A DNA stretch of 64,000 nucleotides, taken from the NCBI RefSeq assembly GCF_900091955.1, contig NZ_FMDF01000220.1:25479-89478 (forward strand), given 5' to 3'. Below the pieces are notes generated by a model that made no database searches, had not been told where the DNA came from, and worked only from the letters and a program-made list of their open reading frames with translations. The stretch is from Streptomyces sp. Ncost-T10-10d (GTDB lineage Bacteria; Actinomycetota; Actinomycetes; Streptomycetales; Streptomycetaceae). Made by a program: the position numbers and the translations under genes. This document shows positions 34,364 through 42,624 of this stretch, one piece after another (positions within the stretch are counted from its first letter, which is position 1; each line of letters opens with the position of its first letter).

Positions 34364-35092
34364 ATGCCCGAACCTTCGAGTGAAGATCTGAAGCGACTGC
34401 TGGACGACTTGCCGCCAGGCAGACTGACGGGACCGTGTCATCCTCCGCATCCGGTGGTGTGGATGAGCGACGGGCCGGTCTCGGACGCGGCCGACTGGTG
34501 GATGCGGCTGTACTCCCGCCGTTCTCAGACCAACCTCTACCCGCTGCTGCTCGAGTACCCCGACGATTCGGTCGAGCCCGTGGGCGGTGACTACGAGGTT
34601 GCCGCCGATGCCGCCTCATACTTCCGCAGCGAGTGGACGGACGATGCGTGGCCACCTTTCAAGGAGTGGCCAGGCCTCGCGACACCTGCCGCAACTGTGA
34701 CCGACGCTGACGCGTGCGCGGCGGCACTGGCGACCGCAGTTGCCCGCGACGGCCGAGCCCGGTGTCTCGCACTCGTCCAGGTCGCGCGGGGCGCTGACGC
34801 GCCCGCTGCCCTGAGTTGGCTCGGCATGACCAATCACATGACTGCGCAGGAGCTGTCGGCTGTGCTGCGCTCCTGGGAGGACCGGTTTGGTGTCCGTGTT
34901 GTGGGCCTTGGGCATGGAAGCCTGTATGTCTCGGTTGCTGCTCCGCCGACAGACGTCCACCAGGCCCGTGTCCTTGCTGCGGAGCACTACCTCACCTGCC
35001 CGGACATCTTCTACGAATACCCGGAAGTGGACTGGTCCACGTATCACGAGGAGCTCATGAAGGATCGCGAATGGCGGTTCTGGTGGGACTGA
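34364..35092 (+). CDS. DUF4253 domain protein
   Basis: 242 residues. The C-terminal part (about 125-242) is a clear DUF4253 domain: CLALVQVARGADAPAALSWLG, then AVLRSWEDRFGVRVVGLG, LYVSVAAPPT, AAEHYLTCPDI and the family's final WRFWWD. The N-terminal half (PVSDAADWWMRLYSRRSQTN, PLLLEYPDDSVEP) also fits. Function is unknown; these soluble proteins are frequent in actinomycetes and are often linked to immunity-like or regulatory roles without proof. It ends next to a transposase remnant, so an insertion once hit just behind it. Confidence 0.88.
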   Translation: MPEPSSEDLKRLLDDLPPGRLTGPCHPPHPVVWMSDGPVSDAADWWMRLYSRRSQTNLYPLLLEYPDDSVEPVGGDYEVAADAASYFRSEWTDDAWPPFKEWPGLATPAATVTDADACAAALATAVARDGRARCLALVQVARGADAPAALSWLGMTNHMTAQELSAVLRSWEDRFGVRVVGLGHGSLYVSVAAPPTDVHQARVLAAEHYLTCPDIFYEYPEVDWSTYHEELMKDREWRFWWD

Positions 35093-35098
35093 GAGCCG

Positions 35099-35177
35099 TC
35101 TCTTTGGTGAGGCAGTGGTAGCAGATCAGCGCGGCGGCGATGCCTGCGAAGGCAAGGAAGTGCTCGGGCTTGCGTTA
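35099..35177 (-). mobile_element. IS5-type transposase C-terminal remnant
   Basis: On the minus strand the DNA reads RKPEHFLAFAGIAAALICYH followed by CLTKE. This is the typical end of an IS5-family actinomycete transposase (R-x-E-H-F-L-A-F with ALIC.R/HLTK). Only about 26 codons remain. The natural stop is lost, and the frame runs on into the 3' end of the DUF4253 gene. No terminal inverted repeats or target duplication could be identified. Confidence 0.6.
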
Positions 35178-35352
35178 AGCCGGGCTCCACGGCGTTGATC
35201 CGCATGTTCGGGAATGCCTTCGTGTACTGCACGGTGATCACGTTGACCGCTGTCTTCGACGCCGGGTAGGCCACGCCCGGGCACGCGTACGAGGGGGCAC
35301 CCGCAGTGGTGAGCCGGGTCAGCGAGGCCCGGCCGCTGCTGACGTTGCACAC
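35178..35352 (-). pseudogene. Short-chain dehydrogenase fragment
   Basis: The minus strand reads NVSSGRASLTRLT, then CPGVAYPASKTAVNVITVQY and TKAFPNMRINAVEPGLTQ. This is the catalytic YxxxK helix and following strand of a classical SDR. The N-terminal NAD-binding half and the C-terminus are missing. It is cut on the left exactly where the transposase remnant begins and abuts the regulator remnant on the right. Confidence 0.8.
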
Positions 35353-35695
35353 ACCGCAGTCCCGGCGCGCGATGGAGACCGCGGTGGTCGCCGACCTGCG
35401 AATCACCGCCGGCCGGTACCCGGACGACCAGCAACTGTGTCGCCTGGTCGCAGAGTTGCGCACGAACAGCGACAGGTTCGCTGGACTTTGGGATGCGGGC
35501 GCCGTGGGTCAGCACGAGGCCGGGCGCAAGACCATCGAGCACCCACAGGTGGGGCCCCTGGCGCTGGACTGCGACGTGCTCAGCGTGGCGGGCAGCGACC
35601 TGCGCATCATGATCTGCACCGCCGAGCCCGGCACCCGGGACGCCGAGCACCTTGCGCTCCTCGCCGTCGTCGGTACCCAGACACTCATCGGATAG
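35353..35695 (+). pseudogene. MmyB-type XRE regulator, C-terminal ligand-binding fragment
   Basis: The plus strand gives ETAVVADLRITAGRYPDDQQ, then LCRLVAELRTNSDRFAGLW, HPQVGPLALDCDVLSVAG and ICTAEPGTRDAEHLALLAVV. This is the PAS-like MmyB ligand-binding domain that ends many Streptomyces helix-turn-helix regulators. The N-terminal DNA-binding domain is missing. Such regulators commonly stand divergent to an SDR gene. Here both partners are truncated at a shared junction near 35352, so one deletion removed both 5' halves and the promoter between them. Confidence 0.8.
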
Positions 35696-35822
35696 CCGCC
35701 CTGCCACAACCAATCCTCCCTCTCGGTTTCCGTCCGCAGGTCACCGGCCTGGGGCGGGGACGCAAGGCGAACAAGCCCGGGAACTCCGGAGCAGGGGGAA
35801 TCAAGGTTCCGGCGCATCCTTC

Positions 35823-36086
35823 ATGTACGGCTTCATGTACGGCGCAGGTGACATGCGGGTCGGAGAGGTTCCCGCCCCGCGCATCGTGGAGCCCACCGAT
35901 GCGGTCGTGTGCGGGTCGGACCTGCCCCACCGCTGCACGCCTGCCAGCGACGAGGGCGTCCCCATGGGGGCGGAGTGCCTCGGGGGCGTCGAGGAGACCG
36001 GCCCCGAGGCCATGCAACCGAAACAGGGCGACTTCGTCATGGGCCTTGACCCAACTCATTGTACGAAGGGCTGGCCATCAGGATGA
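35823..36086 (+). pseudogene. Zinc-dependent alcohol dehydrogenase, N-terminal fragment
   Basis: It starts MYGFMYGAGDMRVGEVPAPR, then IVEPTDAVVCGSDLPHRCTP and GVPMGAECLGGVEETGPEAM, ending in QGDFVMGLDP. The MDR zinc-binding GroES-like N-terminus is recognisable, but the segment before CGSDL is shortened by several residues. The invariant H-E of the GHE motif is changed to A-E, and the coenzyme-binding half is absent. It ends 4 bases before the stop of the next, oppositely oriented gene. Confidence 0.75.
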
Positions 36087-36089
36087 CGC

Positions 36090-38276
36090 TCAGGGGACCC
36101 AACGGTAGAGCAGCACCTTGTTGAAGAGATCGTCCTCGACGTTGACCAGGTATTCCCCGGTGGAGCGCCGGACCGCGGAGATGCCGTAGGGGATGTCGAC
36201 CCACCCGGTCCGGGTGACGCCGCCGACGTTGCTGCCGGGGAGCCAACTGCCGACGGCGCTTCCGTCGCCGGCCCTCCAGACCCAGACCTGGCCGCGGGTC
36301 TGGACACCGACCGTGAAGATGTAGTCGCCCGCCCACGCGAGGCCCACCGTGGTCACGCCCGGTGTCGCCGCGGTGTCCCATGGCAGGAGCATCGTCCAGG
36401 TTGCCGTTCGGTTGCCGGTGCTCCAACGGTCATAACGCGCCAGGACCTTGCCGGCCTCCTTCCAGTAAGCGTTCTCGAACGGTGCTGTGGGCGTGTACCC
36501 GGACATATACATGACGTCGCCGGCAACGTCGTAGTGCAGGCGGCGGACAGTGGTGAACGGCGCGGGCAGGGGGACCGTCACCATGCTGGCGTAGTCGTAG
36601 ATCGGGTTGCCCTGGGTGTCGAAGCCCTGCAGGGGGAAGCGGCGCAGGTTGCGGTCCCCGCCCTCCCAGACGTCGCCATTGGTGTCGACGAACCAGACCC
36701 AGCAGTTGCCCGGGGAGTTCTGGCCGGTGCCCGTCTGGAGGTATTCGCCGGCTTCGAACGCCCCGTTCCCGCTCAGGTCGCGCCAGATCCATTCGCCCTG
36801 TGCCGGCTGGTACGGCGGCCATGTGGGGTCGTCGCCGGTCCAGTGCTGTTTGAAGAACGCACCGGACGGCTTGGCGATCTCGCCCTCGAAACGGTAGATG
36901 AGCAGGTGCGAGGAGTACATGCCGGTGATGTACATGTACAGCGAGCCGTTCTTGCGCACCAGCGTCGGAGAAGCGGCGTGGTGCTGGTGTCCGGTCAGGA
37001 ACAGGCGTGCGTCCTGGGGGTACTTGACGGAGTCGAGGGAGTAGCCGCGCCAGGCGGCATCGCGCCCCGGTGGCTTCGTGACGTCGATGCGGTAATGGCA
37101 CTGCTTGGTGTAGATGTCCAGCCCGTCGGACTGCGGGTCGAAGTCGGCGGCGTCGACGAAGGCGCTCCCCTGGAGCTGCCAGACCAGGTTTCCCAGGGGG
37201 TCGAACTTGCGGATCCATGACCCGAACTCGCACATGGCGACGTACACGTTGCCCGCCGAGTCACCGCCGACTCCGGTGATACCGAAGAATTTGTCGGCGA
37301 TGTTGCGGCCCGGCGTTCCGGCCCCGATACCGCCGGCGAGGCCCAGGCTTCGCGCCAGCACCGGCGTCCCGGAAAGGTTGCCGTACGTGTGCACCTGGCG
37401 GAGTGGGCCGTTGTCGCCGACCAGCAGGTCGCCATGGACGTCGATCGCCAGCGAGGTCGGGATCCAGCCGCCCACAGGCCCGTTGATGGTTCCCGGTAAC
37501 GCGGTCCCGGTGTTGGAGAAGTGCAGGATCCTCGCCGGGCGCGCGGAATCGATGTGCCAGAAGTGTCCGTCGTTCGTGTCCCGTGTGACGTTCTCGACGA
37601 CCCAGATGCCGCCGTCGGCGTCGATCGCGACCGCCCCCGGCTTGTTGACGCTCCAGCTCCGCAGGAGCGATCCGGTGGCCGCGTCGAACACCTTCACCTG
37701 GTTGGACACCCGGTCGGTGGCCACCACCTGCGTCGCCGAAGCGGCCGCTGCGGCCGGCGGGCTGCCCACGTTGAACGTCAAGGACGTGCCGGTGCCGTTC
37801 AGATTGAAGCGCGTCAGACCGTTGCCGACGGTGAGGTAGGCGTAGGACCGGTTGACCGCGACCGCGTCGCCGTTGGCGCCTTTGCAGTTCCCGACGAGGT
37901 GGCCGTCCTTGTAGATACCGGCATAGTTGCCGGCCTCGTCCCAGAAGCTGACGGTATAGACCGCGCCGTCGGGGGTGACGGCGATGTTGAAGATGAAGTC
38001 CTGCACCCACTCGGTGGCTCCGGAGAACGTGTTCCCGGTCCAGGAGGTGACGACGTCGGACGCGGTGACGTACGGGGAGGCGCCCGGCGTTGGTGCGGCG
38101 AGCTTTCCTGACGCGGCGTCGTCCGCAGCTGCCGCGGTGGCAGCGCTCTCGATGCAGAACGCACCGGCAAGTGCTGCGGCGATCGCGGCGTTCCTGCCGT
38201 GGGCCAGCGCCTGGCGGCGGGTCACCGCGCTCTTGCTGGGTGAGGGGAGGTTACGTTCCGGCGTCCTGTCGCTCAT
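36090..38276 (-). CDS. Tat-exported beta-propeller (NHL-like) protein
   Basis: 728 residues. The N-terminus carries a twin-arginine pattern TRRQALAHGRN followed by a hydrophobic stretch AAIAAALAGAFCIESAATAAAA, so Tat export is likely. The mature part repeats strand-rich units such as VAVNRSYAYLTVGNGLTRF, VAIDADGGIWVVENVTRD, LAIDVHGDLLVGDNG and DSAGNVYVAMCEFGSWIRKF, typical of NHL/SMP-type propellers. Many aromatic residues and WIWRDLSGNGAFEAGEYLQ (an EF-hand-like Ca loop) suggest carbohydrate or calcium binding. AAAGGATCC precedes the ATG. It is divergent from a LacI gene, with a palindromic operator between them, so it is likely repressed by that LacI. Confidence 0.8.
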   Translation of the reverse strand: MSDRTPERNLPSPSKSAVTRRQALAHGRNAAIAAALAGAFCIESAATAAAADDAASGKLAAPTPGASPYVTASDVVTSWTGNTFSGATEWVQDFIFNIAVTPDGAVYTVSFWDEAGNYAGIYKDGHLVGNCKGANGDAVAVNRSYAYLTVGNGLTRFNLNGTGTSLTFNVGSPPAAAAASATQVVATDRVSNQVKVFDAATGSLLRSWSVNKPGAVAIDADGGIWVVENVTRDTNDGHFWHIDSARPARILHFSNTGTALPGTINGPVGGWIPTSLAIDVHGDLLVGDNGPLRQVHTYGNLSGTPVLARSLGLAGGIGAGTPGRNIADKFFGITGVGGDSAGNVYVAMCEFGSWIRKFDPLGNLVWQLQGSAFVDAADFDPQSDGLDIYTKQCHYRIDVTKPPGRDAAWRGYSLDSVKYPQDARLFLTGHQHHAASPTLVRKNGSLYMYITGMYSSHLLIYRFEGEIAKPSGAFFKQHWTGDDPTWPPYQPAQGEWIWRDLSGNGAFEAGEYLQTGTGQNSPGNCWVWFVDTNGDVWEGGDRNLRRFPLQGFDTQGNPIYDYASMVTVPLPAPFTTVRRLHYDVAGDVMYMSGYTPTAPFENAYWKEAGKVLARYDRWSTGNRTATWTMLLPWDTAATPGVTTVGLAWAGDYIFTVGVQTRGQVWVWRAGDGSAVGSWLPGSNVGGVTRTGWVDIPYGISAVRRSTGEYLVNVEDDLFNKVLLYRWVP

Positions 38277-38317
38277 GATCAGGATCCTTTGCTCGGCGAG
38301 CCTCTTCCGGTTGTTCA

Positions 38318-38345
38318 GACGTCAAGTGACCGTTCACTTGACGTC
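38318..38345. promoter_or_regulatory. 28-bp palindromic operator, LacI-type (site 1)
   Basis: A perfect palindrome with 12-bp arms GACGTCAAGTGA and TCACTTGACGTC around a 4-base spacer CCGT, 42 bases upstream of the propeller gene start. It is a strong candidate operator for the divergent LacI regulator. Confidence 0.8.
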
Positions 38346-38432
38346 GTTGAAGATAGAGTCGCTCAAGCAGTGCGTCAATCCATGTGAGTCAGCTTCCGCT
38401 GGGTGACCACGAGCCGTATGATCCGATGCTCC

Positions 38433-38447
38433 TCAAGTGAACGGTCA
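38433..38447. promoter_or_regulatory. Second copy of the operator core (site 2)
   Basis: TCAAGTGAACGGTCA repeats 15 bases of site 1 (read on its complementary strand) exactly. It ends 18 bases before the GTG start of the LacI gene, pointing to autoregulation. Confidence 0.7.
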
Positions 38448-38465
38448 TCGAGTAGGGGTCTTCGA

Positions 38466-39494
38466 GTGTCCGGTCGGCCGACACTGCGCACCGTCGCGGC
38501 CAAGGCGGGTGTCTCGCACCAGACGGTCTCCCGGGTGGTGAACGGCGACCCCACGGTCACCGACGGCATTCGGGACAAGGTGCTCTCCGCCATGCGTGTG
38601 CTCGACTACCGCCCGAGCGCGGGCGCTCGCGCCCTCGCGAGCGGGCGCACCGAGGTCGTCGGCGTCGTCCTTCCGCACAACCCCGGCTTCGCCTTCTCCA
38701 ACGACCACCTGATCCGCCTGGTCGGGGGCGCGGACCAAGAACTGGCCGCCCGCGGCTACGGCCTGCTGCTGTCCACCCGCGAGGTGCCCGACGACGCGGC
38801 CTCGGCCCACCGGCGCTTCACCCGGCGCCGCCAGGTCGACGGGCTGCTCGTGGAGGCCGGGGCCGGCGGGGAGGCGCTGCCCGCGCTGCGGTCGGCCGGC
38901 TATCCCACCGTCGTCATCGGCTACACCGACGAAGACGTCTACCGCGTCCATCCCGACGACGAGGGCGGCGCCTATGCCGTCACCCAGCACCTGCTCGCCC
39001 TGGGACACCGCCGCATCGGCGTCGTCAACGGCCCGGTGGAGAACCGGCTCGCCATGGCCGCCCGGCTGCGAGGTCTGCGTCGCGCCTTCGCCGATGCCCG
39101 CCGTACGATCCCCGACGACCTGGTGGAACACGGCGACTTCACCGCCGCGTCCGGCTACGCCGCGGCCGGACGGCTGATGACACGACCCGAGCCGCCCACC
39201 GCGATCTTCGCCTTCAACGACAGCATGGCGTTCGGCGCGATGCGCTGGCTGCGCGAGCACGGACGAGCCCTGCCGACGGACGTATCCGTGGCGGGCTTCG
39301 ACGACACCACAGCCGCGGAACTCGTCGACCCCGCGCTGACCAGCGTCAGCCTGCACAGCGCCGACGTGGGCCGGTTGGCCGCGCGGATCCTGCTCGACGT
39401 CCTGGACGGACGGCCCCCGGCGCAACGCGAGAACGTCACGCCCAGCACCCTCGAGGTCCGCGCGTCGACGGCACCGCCCCCCATGCCGAACTGA
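38466..39494 (+). CDS. LacI-family regulator (first)
   Basis: 342 residues. The helix-turn-helix reads PTLRTVAAKAGVSHQTVSRV and VNGDPTVTDGIRDKVLSAM. The hinge helix is ARALASGRTEVVGVVLP, and the periplasmic-binding-like effector domain ends with VSVAGFDDTTAAELVDPALT. GTG 38466 with AGGGG upstream is the best start; an in-frame ATG at 38403 lies before the operator copy and would add a non-family leader. Located between the propeller gene and a GH2 beta-galactosidase, it probably controls both, with a galactoside-type effector. Confidence 0.93.
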   Translation: MSGRPTLRTVAAKAGVSHQTVSRVVNGDPTVTDGIRDKVLSAMRVLDYRPSAGARALASGRTEVVGVVLPHNPGFAFSNDHLIRLVGGADQELAARGYGLLLSTREVPDDAASAHRRFTRRRQVDGLLVEAGAGGEALPALRSAGYPTVVIGYTDEDVYRVHPDDEGGAYAVTQHLLALGHRRIGVVNGPVENRLAMAARLRGLRRAFADARRTIPDDLVEHGDFTAASGYAAAGRLMTRPEPPTAIFAFNDSMAFGAMRWLREHGRALPTDVSVAGFDDTTAAELVDPALTSVSLHSADVGRLAARILLDVLDGRPPAQRENVTPSTLEVRASTAPPPMPN

Positions 39495-39524
39495 TCCGAA
39501 CGCAGGGAAAGGACAGCCGAACCG

Positions 39525-42500
39525 ATGGACCACACGCAGCTCTGCCGCACCGCGAACGCGTACGTCGAGGACGTGTCACCCGGCAACGGCCGGGCACGGC
39601 CCCGTGCGTCGTTCCGCTCCGACGCACCGGCGATCGAACTGGACGGCTCATGGAGCTTCCGGCCGGCCGCCGGGCTGCACGACCTGACCCCGGGATTCGA
39701 GAACCCCGCGTTCGACGCGGACGCCTGGACCCGCATCGCGGTGCCCTCGTGCTGGCAGATGGACGGTCTGCCAGGGCCCACGAGGTTCGGCGCACCCGCC
39801 TACACGAACATCACGTACCCGATCCCGGTCGACCCGCCCCGGGTGCCCGACGACAACCCGACGGGGGAGTACCGCCGGGAGTTCGAGGCCGAAGAGGGCT
39901 TCGCCGACGGGGGAGCGGCGGTCCTCAGGTTCGAGGGTGTGGACTCGTGTTTCGCGGTCTGGCTGAACGGGGTGCGGCTGGGCGACGGCAAGGGCAGCCG
40001 GCTGCCGACCGAGTTCGATGTCACGAACGTGCTGTGCCCCGGACGTAATGTGCTGGCGGTCCGGGTGCACCAGTGGTCCGCCGGAACCTACCTGGAAGAC
40101 CAGGACATGTGGTGGCTGTCGGGGATCTTCCGCTCGGTGCGGCTGCTGGCCCGGCCCGCCGGGGGCATCGCCGACTTCTTCGTCCACGCCGACTACGACC
40201 ACCGCACGGGCCTGGGCACGCTGCGCATCGACGTCGAGGGCGAGGAAGCCCGGCTCACCGTCCCGGAACTCGGGCTCGTCGACGCCGACCCGGCCGGACC
40301 GCACACCGTGGCCGGTGTCACGCCCTGGAGTGACGAACAACCACACCTCTATCGGGGCGAGTTGACGACGGCGGCGGAACGTGTGCCGATCCGGATCGGC
40401 TTCCGGCGGATCACGGTCGAGGGCGGCGTGCTGAGCGCCAACGGCAAGCCACTGCTGTTCCGTGGCGTCAACCGGCACGAATGGCATCCGGTCACCGGAC
40501 GGACACTGGCATACGAGACGATGCTCGCCGACGTGCTGTTGATGAAACGGCATCACATCAACGCAGTCAGAACGAGTCATTACCCGCCGGATTCGGCCTT
40601 CCTCGACCTGTGCGACGAGTACGGGCTCTGGGTGATCGACGAATGCGACCTGGAGACGCACGGTTTCTCGAAGAACGCCTGGCGGGGCAATCCCGGTGCC
40701 GACCCGGCCTGGCGGGCGGCGCTGCTCGACCGGGCCGAGCGGATGGTGGAACGGGACAAGAACCATCCCAGCGTTGTGATCTGGTCGCTGGGCAACGAGT
40801 CGGGCACCGGGGCGAACCTGGAGGCCATGGCCGCATGGATCCGCGACCGGGACCCGGACCGCCTCATCCACTACGAGGGCGACTGGGAGAACTGTGTTTG
40901 CACCGACCTCTATTCGGTGATGTACCCGGACCATTCCACGGTGGCGGCGATCGCCTGCGGACAGGAACCGCTGACCGGTGACCCCGCGAACGACGCGCGA
41001 CGGCGCGCCATGCCGTTGCTGCTGTGCGAGTACGGGCACGCCATGGGCAACGGGCCCGGCGGACTGCGTGAGTACCAGGAACTGTTCGAGGCACATCCGC
41101 GACTGGCCGGAGGCTTTGTCTGGGAGTGGATCGACCATGGCATCGCGCGGCGAGGCATCGGCGGAACGCTGTATCACGCCTATGGCGGGGACTTCGGGGA
41201 GTCCGTCCACGACGGCAACTTCGTCATCGACGGGCTGCTGTTCCCGGACCGCACCCCCTCGCCCGGACTCCTGGAGTACGCAAAGGTCATCGAGCCGGTC
41301 AGGATCGAGGCCGCTCCGGGCCGGGGCATCGTGGTCCGCAACCTCCACCACACACGTGACACCGGTTATCTCAGGTGGACTTGGCGCCTGGAGGTGGACG
41401 GTGTCCCCGTGGCCGAGGGCGAGTGGGACGTCCCGGTGATCGGGCCCGGCGCGCAGAGCCCTGTCGACCGGCCCGACTCCCTGGCCAAGGCCGTCGACAC
41501 GGCCGGGCCAGGAGAACACTGGCTGACCGTGAGCGCCGAACTCGCCGCGAACGAACCCTGGGCCGACGCCGGCCACACCGTTGCCTGGACCCAGATCGGT
41601 CCGGGCGCCGACAGTGCCCCGCAGGCCGTTCTGCCGGATGCCCCACCGGCACGCGGAGGCGGCGGCCGGGTCACGGAACCGCGCCGTGACGGTGACACGA
41701 TCACGCTGGGCGCCGCCCGGTTCGACGCGATCACCGGAACCCTGGTCCGCCTCGGCGAACTGCCCCTGCGCGGGCCCCGAGTCGATGTGTGGCGGGCGCC
41801 GATCGACAACGACCGGTTCTCACCGCTGGGCGTGGCATGGCAGCAGGCCGGACTGGACCGCCTCCAGCACAAGGTCCTGGCGGTCGAGACGGACTTCGAC
41901 GGGATCACCGTACGGACCAGGATCTCCCCGGCGGGCTCGGACCTCGCCCTGCTCGCCGACTACCACTGGAGTGCCGAGGACGGGAACCGGCTCGTACTGA
42001 CCATCGACACCGCACCGACGCGGCCGTGGCCCGTCCCGCTGCCCAGGCTCGGCGTCGCGATGACCCTGCCGGGCGAGTTCGACCAGGTCGCCTGGTTCGG
42101 CCTCGGACCCGGTGAGGCCTACCGGGACAGCGACACCGCGGTGCGGCTCGGACGGTACGAGAGCACCGTCGAAGCCATGCAGACCCCTTACGTGCGCCCG
42201 CAGGAGAACGGCAACCGGAGACACCTCCGGTGGGCCCGCCTCACCCGTTCCCGTCCCGGCGGTTACGGCACCGGCGGCATCGAGATCACCGGCGGCCCGT
42301 GGTTCGACCTGACCGTGAAACCCTGGTCCACACAGGCGTTGCAGAGTGCGGCCCACGCCGCCGGCCTGGAACCCGACGGCCTCGTCCACCTCAACCTCGA
42401 CCTCGAACACCACGGCCTCGGCAGCGGCTCCTGTGGGCCTTCCGTCCAGCCACGGCATCATCTGGCCGCGGTTCCGGCCCGTTTCACTCTCGGGATCAGG

Positions 42501-42536
42501 CCCATCGAAGGGGAGGCCGGCGATGGCGTAGGGTGA
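39525..42536 (+). CDS. lacZ: Beta-galactosidase, glycoside hydrolase family 2
   Basis: 1003 residues, the size of E. coli LacZ. Domains in order: sugar-binding jelly roll (about 30-220; TRIAVPSCWQMDGLPGPTRF), Ig-like domain, TIM barrel (about 310-600), second Ig-like domain and C-terminal domain 5 (about 720-1000) ending in LGSGSCGPSVQPRH. The acid/base is Glu425 in SLGNESG and the nucleophile Glu534 in FVWEWIDHG. RGVNRHEWHP and AVRTSHYPPD are also family marks. It lacks a signal peptide, so it acts on imported galactosides. 30 bases after the first LacI gene, probably the same operon. Confidence 0.96.
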   Translation: MDHTQLCRTANAYVEDVSPGNGRARPRASFRSDAPAIELDGSWSFRPAAGLHDLTPGFENPAFDADAWTRIAVPSCWQMDGLPGPTRFGAPAYTNITYPIPVDPPRVPDDNPTGEYRREFEAEEGFADGGAAVLRFEGVDSCFAVWLNGVRLGDGKGSRLPTEFDVTNVLCPGRNVLAVRVHQWSAGTYLEDQDMWWLSGIFRSVRLLARPAGGIADFFVHADYDHRTGLGTLRIDVEGEEARLTVPELGLVDADPAGPHTVAGVTPWSDEQPHLYRGELTTAAERVPIRIGFRRITVEGGVLSANGKPLLFRGVNRHEWHPVTGRTLAYETMLADVLLMKRHHINAVRTSHYPPDSAFLDLCDEYGLWVIDECDLETHGFSKNAWRGNPGADPAWRAALLDRAERMVERDKNHPSVVIWSLGNESGTGANLEAMAAWIRDRDPDRLIHYEGDWENCVCTDLYSVMYPDHSTVAAIACGQEPLTGDPANDARRRAMPLLLCEYGHAMGNGPGGLREYQELFEAHPRLAGGFVWEWIDHGIARRGIGGTLYHAYGGDFGESVHDGNFVIDGLLFPDRTPSPGLLEYAKVIEPVRIEAAPGRGIVVRNLHHTRDTGYLRWTWRLEVDGVPVAEGEWDVPVIGPGAQSPVDRPDSLAKAVDTAGPGEHWLTVSAELAANEPWADAGHTVAWTQIGPGADSAPQAVLPDAPPARGGGGRVTEPRRDGDTITLGAARFDAITGTLVRLGELPLRGPRVDVWRAPIDNDRFSPLGVAWQQAGLDRLQHKVLAVETDFDGITVRTRISPAGSDLALLADYHWSAEDGNRLVLTIDTAPTRPWPVPLPRLGVAMTLPGEFDQVAWFGLGPGEAYRDSDTAVRLGRYESTVEAMQTPYVRPQENGNRRHLRWARLTRSRPGGYGTGGIEITGGPWFDLTVKPWSTQALQSAAHAAGLEPDGLVHLNLDLEHHGLGSGSCGPSVQPRHHLAAVPARFTLGIRPIEGEAGDGVG

Positions 42537-42571
42537 TCCGCGGGCCTCGGCGGCTGTGTGGTTGCCCAGCG

Positions 42572-42585
42572 GGACAACGTTGGCA
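42572..42585. promoter_or_regulatory. LacI-type operator, site E (before second lacI)
   Basis: GGACAACGTTGGCA around the 8-bp palindrome CAACGTTG (42575-42582). It lies 39 bases before the start of the second LacI gene and matches sites A to D in this window, which suggests autoregulation. Confidence 0.7.
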
Positions 42586-42624
42586 CCCTCACAGCGCCAT
42601 GTCGCCGAGAGGAGCGTTCCGTCC

